Origin: JBGPBY01 sp041481485
Lineage (GTDB): Bacteria > Acidobacteriota > Terriglobia > 20CM-2-55-15
NCBI GenBank assembly: GCA_041481485.1
Contig: JBGPBY010000440.1
Span: 1 to 6,238, forward strand
Direction of reading: 5' to 3'
DNA: 6,238 bases
The position numbers were made by a program, and so were the translations under genes. Below the pieces are notes generated by a model. It saw only the letters and a program-made list of their open reading frames with translations, was not told the origin of the DNA and ran no database searches. Each line of letters starts with the position of its first letter. Position 1 is the first letter of the stretch. Below are positions 1-6,105 of this stretch, one piece after another.

Positions 1-34
1 CACAATTGCGAGGAGTGCAATCCTTCCAAATTGT

Positions 35-53
35 GGGCGGTCATAGACCGCCC
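35..53. repeat. Short perfect stem-loop (REP-like)
   Basis: An 8-bp perfect inverted repeat, GGGCGGTC (35-42) and GACCGCCC (46-53), encloses the loop ATA. It lies within weaker flanking symmetry: CACAATT (1-7) is the reverse complement of AATTGTG (29-35). No gene overlaps it. The core GCGGTCATAGA (37-47) recurs at 6119-6129 near the other end of the window, so it looks like a dispersed repeat family rather than a terminator. No T-tract follows on either strand. Confidence 0.55.
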
Positions 54-63
54 CTACAGTGGG
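46..63 (+). repeat. Direct repeat copy 1 (18 bases)
   Basis: GACCGCCCCTACAGTGGG matches 263-280 at 17 of 18 positions; the only difference is C52 versus G269. Copy 1 overlaps the right arm of the 35-53 hairpin, so copy 2 looks like a half-copy of the same repeat. The hairpin cluster 121-223 lies between the two copies. Confidence 0.6.
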
Positions 64-120
64 GAATCGCGATTACAGCTTCGAACATACGTTGCTGTAT
101 TTAAGAAATGGGGCACTTAG

Positions 121-223
121 CCACCGGCGTTAGCCGGTGGTCGCGCTGCGGCTCCGAGGATGGGGAGCGAGGTTATTCCACAGGCTTACGCCCGTGGCTA
201 TTTGCTGCCGCCGCTAACGCGGC
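121..223. repeat. Cluster of three small hairpins with TTAC/GTTA/TAAC loops
   Basis: Three hairpins follow one another. H1 is CCACCGGC (121-128), loop GTTA, GCCGGTGG (133-140), a perfect 8-bp stem. H2 is CCACAGGC (178-185), loop TTAC, GCCCGTGG (190-197), 8 bp with one A-C mismatch. H3 is GCCGC (210-214), loop TAAC, GCGGC (219-223), 5 bp. All have four-base loops, and H1 and H2 share the CCAC-N-GGC/GCC-N-GTGG design, which suggests related units. An open frame across this stretch (160-375) reads only the repeat and shows no protein-like features. Bases 1-295 otherwise contain nothing I can name. Confidence 0.6.
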
Positions 224-262
224 TGAAACGATCCGAATTTAATGATATCGAGTTTCTTTCCA

Positions 263-280
263 GACCGCGCCTACAGTGGG
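263..280 (+). repeat. Direct repeat copy 2 (18 bases)
   Basis: This is the second copy of the 46-63 repeat, matching at 17 of 18 positions. It lacks the left hairpin arm that accompanies copy 1. It ends 15 bases before the candidate -35 box of the VWA gene, so repeat sequence forms part of that gene's upstream region. Confidence 0.6.
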
Positions 281-295
281 CCTGTGCGGCAATTC

Positions 296-324
296 TTGTG
301 ATTCTTACAATGTCGCGTGATAAT
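296..324 (+). promoter_or_regulatory. Candidate sigma-70-type promoter for the VWA gene
   Basis: TTGTGA (296-301, four of six matches to TTGACA) is followed after exactly 17 bases by GATAAT (319-324, five of six matches to TATAAT). Transcription would begin near 331, giving a leader of about 30 bases to the ATG at 360. If this promoter is real, the alternative TTG start at 324 is excluded because it lies on the -10 box. This is a motif match by eye only. Confidence 0.4.
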
Positions 325-359
325 TGCGGAAACCGGAATCCAGACCGAACCAATTGCGT

Positions 360-1364
360 ATGGCTCGACTTTTGACCATTTTCTGCATTGTGTGCGTCTC
401 ATGGGCAGCGATGGCTGCGCAGGACCCTCAGTTCAATCTGCAGGTCGACGTCCCCATTGTCTCGGTTAATGTTCAGGTGCAGGACCCCGTCACCGGACAT
501 CCCATAACGACTCTTAAAAAAGAAGACTTCACAATATTTGAAGATGGGAAACTTCAGGACATTCGAAATTTTTCTCCAGCGGACGAGCCTTATAACATCC
601 TGGTCATGTTCGATTGCACGGGCAGCATCAAGAATCAGTGGTCGTTTCTCCGGACAGCGATGGATCGGTTTTCCGAAGGACTTCGGCCGCAGGACCGAAT
701 TGGCATTGTTGCTTTCGGCGCCGGGACGGCAACCGTAAGAGATTGGACTCGCAGAAACGACCTGCGGATGGACTTTGAGGTCCCGACCAACAATCCCATC
801 TGTGACGACACCGATTTCTATCGCGCCATGTCATGGGCGGCCGGAAAGATCCGTGGAATCGACGGACGGAAAGGTGTGATTGTATTCAGTGATGGCGTTC
901 ATGAACATATTCCCCAAAGAAGGGTTTCCGTCGGAGGCATTTCACTGACGCGGTTTATCGATCCGGCCGATGATGAGATGTTTCAGGAATCATTAAGGAA
1001 CGTTCGCGAAAGCGAAGCCATTTTCTATTTCGTGGCCGTGAATACGGATCTCAATCCCGCGTCAGTCAACGACCTGCTTCATCCTTCAACGATCTATTCC
1101 GCTACGGCCATCTTCAATCTGCAGCAGGTGCGATTGCGCATGGAAATGCTCGCGAGAGATTCCGGCGGCCAAATCGTGTATCCGAGAGGCGTCGCGGACT
1201 ATGCAGCGCTGTTTGAACGCATCGGCGCCGAGCTTGGATCCTCCTACAGCCTCGGCTACGCTCCTCCGGATCCTTCGGACATGCTTCGTCATCGCATCGA
1301 AGTTCGAGTCAAAGACAAGGGATTCAAAGTCAGCCAGTCGCGGGATACCTACCGGATTCAATAA
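360..1364 (+). CDS. Secreted VWA domain protein, acidobacterial VWFA-related family
   Basis: Product of 334 residues. The ATG at 360 was chosen because it opens directly into a signal peptide (MARLLTIFCIVCVSWAAMA, cleavage near residue 19 or 20); an in-frame TTG at 324 would add 12 polar residues and overlaps a candidate -10 box. No clear Shine-Dalgarno sequence precedes it. Residues about 25-71 form a beta-rich N-terminal region with the family-like stretch LKKEDFTIFEDGK. The VWA domain follows: the metal-site (MIDAS) motif is D85-C-T87-G-S89, then RIGIVAFG (113-120) and VIVFSDG (173-179, with D178). The C-terminal block, YSLGYAPP (from 296) through VRVKDKGFKVSQSRDTYRI, is typical of TIGR03436. 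VWA domains usually mediate metal-dependent protein binding; the partner here is unknown. The usual first MIDAS serine is threonine, a conservative change. The gene converges on the next one with a single base between stop codons. Confidence 0.9.
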   Translation: MARLLTIFCIVCVSWAAMAAQDPQFNLQVDVPIVSVNVQVQDPVTGHPITTLKKEDFTIFEDGKLQDIRNFSPADEPYNILVMFDCTGSIKNQWSFLRTAMDRFSEGLRPQDRIGIVAFGAGTATVRDWTRRNDLRMDFEVPTNNPICDDTDFYRAMSWAAGKIRGIDGRKGVIVFSDGVHEHIPQRRVSVGGISLTRFIDPADDEMFQESLRNVRESEAIFYFVAVNTDLNPASVNDLLHPSTIYSATAIFNLQQVRLRMEMLARDSGGQIVYPRGVADYAALFERIGAELGSSYSLGYAPPDPSDMLRHRIEVRVKDKGFKVSQSRDTYRIQ

Positions 1365-1365
1365 G

Positions 1366-2994
1366 TCAGTTCCAGGGCGGTATCAGGTTGATGTCTACGG
1401 CTTCCCGGCCGTTCTCTGCCACGCGAACTGCCTTTCCGGCATCTTCATAGATTTGCATGAATTCCGGATCTTCCCATGCTCCGTCTTCGACGAGTTCCCA
1501 GGCGAACAACTTGTAATTCCCCGGAGCGACGCCCGTGAGCTGGAATTTTCCGGCGTTGTCGGTAAACACGTTCTTGTAGAGATCGCGCCGGTCGCGACGG
1601 GCAGCATCGGGAATCAGGACCACGCGCGTGCCTGATGCCGGCAATGTTTTGCCGTTGGAGGTGCGTACCACATTGCCAATGACTGTGGCTGCATTCGAAC
1701 CCAGTGAAATCTCAAGGCGGCTGTTCGCGCGAGTTGCAAGTTGCAGTATCGCTGCTGGAACATCTCTGCCGCCAAAGCGAATGGACTGAAGATACGAATT
1801 CGGAGTCTGTGGCGTCGATACGATCACGCGATACTCTCCTGGTGTTGCTCCCCTTAACACAAAGCTTCCGTCGCTCGAAACGACAGCAGATGGAATATCC
1901 GTCATACCTTGAATCATAGGCTGCAGCCGAACTTTCGCATTCGCTGCGCCATTGCCCGTAATCTGACCTTGAATATTAAAGGAAGGCTCAACGACCACCT
2001 GCACTGGCGGTAGATTGTTGCCACGCAGCTTGATCGGCAGATATCCGAACAAAGGAGTCCCATTCTCATTTGCGGCGGCGACGATGAAATAGGATCCAAG
2101 TCGAAGTGCCGTTACAAAGCCCGAAGGTGAATTGCGAAAAGGTGTCGAGGGCGGATTAGGTACCGAGTCCATGGGAACCACGCCGATGCGAACAGAATTC
2201 AGGGGACGGCCGGAAACCCGGCTGATGACTTCCGCCTGCAGCACCTGCTGGTCGGTTGAGCGAAATTCGATGTTGATGCCGTTCAGGGAATCTCCCGCTC
2301 GAAGATTTGTCGGTGCCGGCGTACAAATCTGGCCAGTGGAACTCAGACAGAAATAATATTGGCCGGCAGGCAATCCGCCGATACGGTACTCGCCTTTGTT
2401 GTTGGTGGCGATGTTTGCCACAATACCGTTCTTCCCATAGGCCATGGATCCCAGAACCCTGCGCCCCTCTTCATAAAACGGTCGCATTGCAACTACCACG
2501 CCGCTTCTGGGCTGTCCGGAATCCAACACACGTCCTGAGACTTCGCCGGCCCGCGTCATCACAATGCGGGCATCCCTGAGTTGCTCTCCTGCGGCGATGG
2601 AGATCGGTGTTCCGGGCAGCCCTGGGTACCGCTGGCCGTATTGGGCCGGCAGGTACTCCGGTGAATGGATCGCAATGATCTGATAGCCCTCGCCAGGAGG
2701 GATATCTCTGAAACCGAACTTTCCGTCACGTCCGGTCTTGATAGTCCTGGACTGTATTCGATCGCCGGATATACCGGTCAATTCGACGGTGGCGCCAGCC
2801 AATGGTTCCCCGACTCCGGAGGCGACGTCGTCATTTCCAAAACCTGCTCCAGTAGAGGTCCCGGAAAATTGCAGCCGCACGTCGGCCGACCCGCTCTTCA
2901 CGACGATTCCCTCGATCGAACCGTTCTGCAAGCGCTGGCCGGGGATTACTCCTGGCAGCAGCAGAGCAGCCAAAGCAATCGGCAACGATTTCAT
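1366..2994 (-). CDS. Secreted protein of repeated carboxypeptidase-regulatory-like modules
   Basis: Product of 542 residues, with start ATG at 2992-2994 preceded by GGAGA (3002-3006) at 7-base spacing. The N-terminus MKSLPIALAALLLPGVIPGQ is a signal peptide. The rest reads as about five transthyretin-like beta-sandwich modules, roughly at 25-147, 148-245, 250-340, 340-430 and 437-537. Repeated signatures are PLAGATVEL, GRDGKFGFRDIPPG (88-101), NKGEYRIGGLPAGQY (199-213), SDGSFVLRGATPGEY (374-388) and NAGKFQLTGVAPGNY (480-494). Module 1 has a Gly/Ser-rich insertion at about 36-61. There is no peptidase domain and no TonB-dependent barrel, so it is probably a structural or binding protein of the periplasm or cell surface. 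Such modules are common in Acidobacteriota, often fused to outer-membrane receptors. A TAGAAT box (3013-3018, reverse strand) could be its -10, but it would leave a leader of only about 12 bases. Specific function unknown. Confidence 0.85.
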   Translation of the reverse strand: MKSLPIALAALLLPGVIPGQRLQNGSIEGIVVKSGSADVRLQFSGTSTGAGFGNDDVASGVGEPLAGATVELTGISGDRIQSRTIKTGRDGKFGFRDIPPGEGYQIIAIHSPEYLPAQYGQRYPGLPGTPISIAAGEQLRDARIVMTRAGEVSGRVLDSGQPRSGVVVAMRPFYEEGRRVLGSMAYGKNGIVANIATNNKGEYRIGGLPAGQYYFCLSSTGQICTPAPTNLRAGDSLNGINIEFRSTDQQVLQAEVISRVSGRPLNSVRIGVVPMDSVPNPPSTPFRNSPSGFVTALRLGSYFIVAAANENGTPLFGYLPIKLRGNNLPPVQVVVEPSFNIQGQITGNGAANAKVRLQPMIQGMTDIPSAVVSSDGSFVLRGATPGEYRVIVSTPQTPNSYLQSIRFGGRDVPAAILQLATRANSRLEISLGSNAATVIGNVVRTSNGKTLPASGTRVVLIPDAARRDRRDLYKNVFTDNAGKFQLTGVAPGNYKLFAWELVEDGAWEDPEFMQIYEDAGKAVRVAENGREAVDINLIPPWN

Positions 2995-3016
2995 GATGGA
3001 TTCTCCGCGGTAATTC

Positions 3017-3098
3017 TATCGAATAATGGTTTTGGAGAGCCAGAAGATCGAATGAATGTTTGTAATCGTTCAGTTTGAATTCATTCGATGAATTGAAA
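3017..3098. promoter_or_regulatory. Divergent intergenic control region with palindrome and ATCGAAT boxes
   Basis: The 148 bases between the divergently read genes are AT-rich compared with their surroundings. AATTCAT (3078-3084), TCG, ATGAATT (3088-3094) is a perfect palindrome that extends to 11-base arms (3074-3084 and 3088-3098) with one G-G mismatch. ATCGAATGAAT (3047-3057) is the exact reverse complement of ATTCATTCGAT (3079-3089). ATCGAAT occurs at 3018-3024, 3047-3053 and, inverted, at 3083-3089. A TAAAAT box (3108-3113) could be the esterase -10, with the palindrome over its -35 position, where no good -35 match exists. This layout suits a regulator binding site, but the regulator is unknown. 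Confidence 0.4.
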
Positions 3099-3142
3099 AA
3101 CGAGAACTAAAATTACCGCCACGTCATCTCCGGAGGTGTGCC

Positions 3143-4201
3143 ATGTCCATTTCCCGGTTCTGTGTTTTCGTGACTGTTCTGGCTCTGCTGATTTTTGATT
3201 ACAGTTCGACCGCTCAGTCGAACCTGATTCAGCCGCTCGCGGACTTGCAGAGGAATCTGAAGGGCAAGCTGGAGCGCATCACGGTCCACGGGAAATCGCT
3301 TGAAGGCAATCTGGAAGGAGATTCCGCAGACCGGGACGTTTTCGTCTATTTGCCGCCGAGCTATGACGGTCAACCAGGCCGCCGCTACCCTGTCGTCTAT
3401 ACCCTCCATGGTTTCGGTTTGCACGCGCAGCAATGGGTCGGATTTGCCAATGTTTCGGGCCTGGAAAAAGCTGTCGCTGCAGGCAAAGGCAAGGAAATGA
3501 TTCTGGTCAGTCCGGATGCGTACTCTCTTTATAACGGTAGCTTCTATTCCAATTCCAAAACGACCGGCGACTGGGAAACATTTGTCGCCGTTGAACTGGT
3601 CAACTATATCGATGCTCATTACCGCACCATTCCCGATCGGATGAGCCGCGGGCTGGCCGGCCATTCGATGGGTGGTTACGGAACTTTCCGCATCGGCATG
3701 AAGTATCCGGAGGTTTTCTCCAGCCTGTACGCAATGTCCGCATGCTGCATGCTCGAGACCGCGGAAGTCACTGCTGCATTAACCCAGATGGAGTCCATCA
3801 AAACCAAAGAGGATGCGGCGAAGCTTTCCTACAATCAGAAGTCGCCTCTGGCGCGGGCGGCGGCATGGTCATCGAATCCCGGCAATCTGCCCCTCTTTAT
3901 TGATCTGCCTGTAAAGGATGGCAAACAGCGGCCGGTTATCGCAGCGAAGTGGATGGCAAATTCACTCATCGTCATGTTGCAGGAATACGCACCGGCGCTG
4001 AAGAAAATGACGGCCATCGAAATGAACGTGGGAACTCAGGATAACCTGCTTCAGCCCAATCAAAATATGGATGAGGCTCTTACCGATGCCGGCGTGCCGC
4101 ATCATTTTGAAACTTTCGAGGGCGATCACAACGGACAGGTTCCCATCAACTTTGAAACCAAGGTGCTGCCGTTCTTTTCGAAGCAACTCCGTTTTCAGTA
4201 A
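3143..4201 (+). CDS. Secreted alpha/beta-hydrolase esterase (esterase D/feruloyl esterase-like)
   Basis: Product of 352 residues. The start is supported by a strong GGAGG (3132-3136) six bases upstream of the ATG. Residues 1-24 form a signal peptide (MSISRFCVFVTVLALLIF, cleavage near STA/Q), so it acts outside the cytoplasm. The domain matches the putative esterase family (PF00756). VFVYLPPSYDG (66-76) is the typical entry, RYPVVYTLHGFG (81-92) carries the oxyanion-hole strand, and GLAGHSMGGYG (170-180) is the nucleophile elbow with Ser175. Asp300 in VGTQDNLLQ and His329 in EGDHNGQ complete the triad. Length and motif order suggest an intact enzyme. It should hydrolyse carboxylic esters. Related proteins act on feruloyl or acetyl groups of plant polysaccharides, on mycolate esters or on S-formylglutathione; the substrate cannot be read from sequence. 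It is transcribed divergently from the multi-module gene and converges on the VOC gene. Confidence 0.88.
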   Translation: MSISRFCVFVTVLALLIFDYSSTAQSNLIQPLADLQRNLKGKLERITVHGKSLEGNLEGDSADRDVFVYLPPSYDGQPGRRYPVVYTLHGFGLHAQQWVGFANVSGLEKAVAAGKGKEMILVSPDAYSLYNGSFYSNSKTTGDWETFVAVELVNYIDAHYRTIPDRMSRGLAGHSMGGYGTFRIGMKYPEVFSSLYAMSACCMLETAEVTAALTQMESIKTKEDAAKLSYNQKSPLARAAAWSSNPGNLPLFIDLPVKDGKQRPVIAAKWMANSLIVMLQEYAPALKKMTAIEMNVGTQDNLLQPNQNMDEALTDAGVPHHFETFEGDHNGQVPINFETKVLPFFSKQLRFQ

Positions 4202-4250
4202 CGTTCCGGGTTAAGAATTTCGAGAAGGTTTCCCAATGAGTTGTGCAATT

Positions 4251-4272
4251 GCCCCTCCTGTCCAGGAGGGGC
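4251..4272. terminator. Perfect stem-loop between convergent genes, possible bidirectional terminator
   Basis: GCCCCTCCTG (4251-4260) and CAGGAGGGGC (4263-4272) form a perfect 10-bp stem with a two-base loop, TC, as written; the innermost pairs may open. It lies 49 bases after the esterase stop and 50 bases after the VOC stop, which suits a terminator shared by both. Neither side has a U-tract, so classical rho-independent termination is doubtful. A second palindrome, GGGCGATCGCCC (4269-4280), overlaps its right arm. A dispersed REP-like repeat is an equally good reading. Confidence 0.45.
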
Positions 4273-4322
4273 GATCGCCCGGCTGAACTAGTCCAGGCGG
4301 CACGTGATCGGTAAATGGAGCG

Positions 4323-5096
4323 CTACGGTTTCGCCGGAGACTGATGAAGCGCGAATGCAGCTCCTTGCGGATCCATCAATTGTGCGATTCGTCCACCGCC
4401 CGGTACATCCATGGGGCCGTTCATCAGTGTCGCGCCGTCCGCTTTCGCCCGCCCCAGCGCGGAATCGAGGCTTGGCGTTTCAATGTAATAGAACCACATC
4501 GGCGGCATCGGAGTGCCCTTCGGCACAGTCATCATTCCCCCGAGTTGTTTGTCGCCGACGCCGAAAATGCGATATGTACCCATCGGGCCCATATCCATTT
4601 CCTGAAGAATCTTCCAGCCGAAGATTTGAGAATGAAATGAAAACGCGGCAGTACTATCGCTCGTCAGTAGTTCGTTCCAGCAGATTTCTCCGGTCTTTGA
4701 CGCGTCATGAAGAGTCATCGGGGAGTTGGGTTTGAAAATGGAGATGACTGCTCCCTGAGGATCCGCAATAATCGAGAAGCGTCCCACCTCCGGAATATCG
4801 GTTGGCTCCTTAAGCACCTTGCCACCGAGGCTTATCACCTTTGCGGCCGCAGCGTCCACGTTTTCCACTTGAACGTGTCCCATCCAGTTTGGTGGTGTTC
4901 CCATTTTCTCGGCTTCCTCCGGAAGCCGCATGACACCGCCAAGCGGTCCCTGGGAGCCAACCCACATCGTGTAATCGTGCCCTCCTGGGAAAGGTTGAGT
5001 TGTCCATCCTGCAACGTCCGTGTAGAAGGCAATCGCTTTCTTTTCATCTTTCGCCAGAAATTCGTGCCAGACAAAACGTCCATTGTTCGTATCCAT
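4323..5096 (-). CDS. Two-domain VOC family protein (glyoxalase/bleomycin-resistance fold)
   Basis: Product of 257 residues with no signal peptide, so cytoplasmic. Two VOC domains (about 7-122 and 136-252) arose by internal duplication: WHEFL (10-14) matches WNELL (140-144), and ADPQGA (111-116) matches MDPQGA (241-246), both at an offset of exactly 130 residues. FYTDVAGW and FHSQIFGW mark the first helix-turn in each half. The architecture resembles actinobacterial VOC proteins often named hydroxylase or 27-kDa antigen Cfp30B (CFP32). His11 and His74 in domain 1 are candidate metal ligands. The residue aligned with His11 in domain 2 is Asn141, so any metal site is probably not duplicated. Substrate unknown; drug-resistance labels on such proteins are usually unsupported. 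AAGGAGA (5108-5114) precedes the ATG, with a long gap of 12 bases from GGAG. The gene is 179 bases downstream of the DUF4197 gene on the same strand. Confidence 0.88.
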   Translation of the reverse strand: MDTNNGRFVWHEFLAKDEKKAIAFYTDVAGWTTQPFPGGHDYTMWVGSQGPLGGVMRLPEEAEKMGTPPNWMGHVQVENVDAAAAKVISLGGKVLKEPTDIPEVGRFSIIADPQGAVISIFKPNSPMTLHDASKTGEICWNELLTSDSTAAFSFHSQIFGWKILQEMDMGPMGTYRIFGVGDKQLGGMMTVPKGTPMPPMWFYYIETPSLDSALGRAKADGATLMNGPMDVPGGGRIAQLMDPQGAAFALHQSPAKP

Positions 5097-5249
5097 GATG
5101 GTCAGATTCTCCTTGGTGAATGGAAGTTATCGAGTCGAACCCGGAACCATCAAGCGTATCTGGAGAGAAGGTCTCAGTCTATGTAAACCAACAGTGTCAG
5201 ACGGGGACAGTGGCGCATTACGGCGATGCGTACTTTCGATCAATATCTG

Positions 5250-5291
5250 AAAAAAATCTCAATTTATCGGAACCGTCATGAACGGTTTCCG
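5250..5291 (-). terminator. Candidate terminator overlapping the DUF4197 stop codon
   Basis: On the reverse strand, CGGAAACCGT, loop TCATG, ACGGTTCCG (5291 to 5268) forms a 9-bp stem with one bulged A. Eleven bases later comes a run of seven T (5256-5250). The stop codon TGA (5278-5276) lies at the loop and 3' arm. The gap between stem and T-run is longer than in a classical intrinsic terminator, so it may be weak. It would separate the DUF4197 gene from the downstream VOC gene. Confidence 0.45.
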
Positions 5292-5995
5292 AACACCTTT
5301 TTAAGAATATCGGTAGTTCTGGCGAGTGGGTTGGCGCGAATGTTGGCTTCTTCCTTCGCGATTTGATCGAACAATGCATCCATGGTTTTTCCCACGACAT
5401 AGGCGGTCAGATCGGGATTCACCTTTTCGGAACTGGTAGGGAGCCTGTTGAATGTGTTCGCAAGGTCCGCGTAGTAGCGCGTGGCATTTGTCCTGTCGAG
5501 CGATTCCTGAACCGGCGGAGTAAATGCAGCGGACAGTCTCTGCAGAGTTTTCTGTTTGAAGTACTGAGTGGCGGCGTCCTTGTCGCCCCGTACCATAGCG
5601 AGCGCATCGCTGAGCGTCATTTCCTTGATGGCATCCGTGAATATAGGACTTGCCGATCCAACCGCATCTTCTGCGCCGCGGTTAATGGCGAGAATCGCCT
5701 TATCCACCGGTCCCCCCAGTCCGATTTTGCGCAGCGTTGTCTCTGCCTTTCGAGCATCAGCGGGCAATAGCACTTTGTACAACGAACTGGCGAAGAATCC
5801 ATCCGTCTTATGAAGATTGAGGACCGCATTCGCGACACCTTGCGAAAGAGCCTCTTTTATTCCCTGGTCGGCTTCATTTTCCGAAATACCTGCAGCAGGA
5901 AGTTTTTTGAGAAAGCCGGGCAGCTTTATTTGAGCCGGCGCCACGGTCGAAATCAGGAACAGGAAGCTGAATGAAAGAGCCAGCCATAGCTTCAT
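5276..5995 (-). CDS. Secreted DUF4197 family protein, function unknown
   Basis: Product of 239 residues from the ATG at 5993-5995. The frame stays open upstream to 6214, but those codons read through a hairpin repeat, and this ATG begins a clear signal peptide (MKLWLALSFSFLFLISTVAPA, cleavage near residue 21-22). No Shine-Dalgarno sequence is visible. The mature part matches the DUF4197 family as I know it: EADQGIKEALSQGVANAV (41-58), the phrase KTDGFF, ILAINRGAEDA (101-111), PIFTDAIKEMTLSDAL (117-132) and DAATQYFKQKT (140-150). Length is normal for the family, about 230-240 residues. It is predicted to be a helical, probably periplasmic protein with no assigned activity and no catalytic motif that I can identify. 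It has no partner in the same operon here, so context gives no functional clue. Confidence 0.88.
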   Translation of the reverse strand: MKLWLALSFSFLFLISTVAPAQIKLPGFLKKLPAAGISENEADQGIKEALSQGVANAVLNLHKTDGFFASSLYKVLLPADARKAETTLRKIGLGGPVDKAILAINRGAEDAVGSASPIFTDAIKEMTLSDALAMVRGDKDAATQYFKQKTLQRLSAAFTPPVQESLDRTNATRYYADLANTFNRLPTSSEKVNPDLTAYVVGKTMDALFDQIAKEEANIRANPLARTTDILKKVFGNRS

Positions 5996-6105
5996 GACCC
6001 GATTAAAGCGCGGGGACACGAATGATGAAAGAGAAGAGGAAATAAAGGATGCACCCGGCGTTGTATAGTGACGGCAATGGTCAAAAACTGACGTATGCCC
6101 GGGAT

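Noticed and set aside
324..359. TTG start adding 12 residues to the VWA protein
   Set aside because: It would place charged, proline-containing residues before the signal peptide, and it lies on a candidate -10 box. It cannot be fully excluded because the ATG at 360 lacks a clear Shine-Dalgarno sequence.
160..375. Open frame of 71 codons upstream of the VWA gene
   Set aside because: It reads through hairpins H2 and H3 and direct repeat 2, gives no domain-like sequence, and overlaps the candidate promoter and the VWA start. It is a repeat read as protein.
1344..1384. GATACC/GGTATC inverted repeat across the convergent stop codons as a terminator
   Set aside because: It has only six pairs around a 29-base loop and no T-tract, which is within chance expectation.
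3113..3664. Reverse open frame of 183 codons opposite the esterase
   Set aside because: The esterase on the other strand has a strong ribosome site, a signal peptide and a full catalytic triad. The reverse frame has no recognisable features.
360..5995. A single cooperating system made of all five genes
   Set aside because: The genes alternate in strand, are mostly separated by gaps of more than 100 bases and fall into unrelated families. Shared export of four products is not enough to claim one system.
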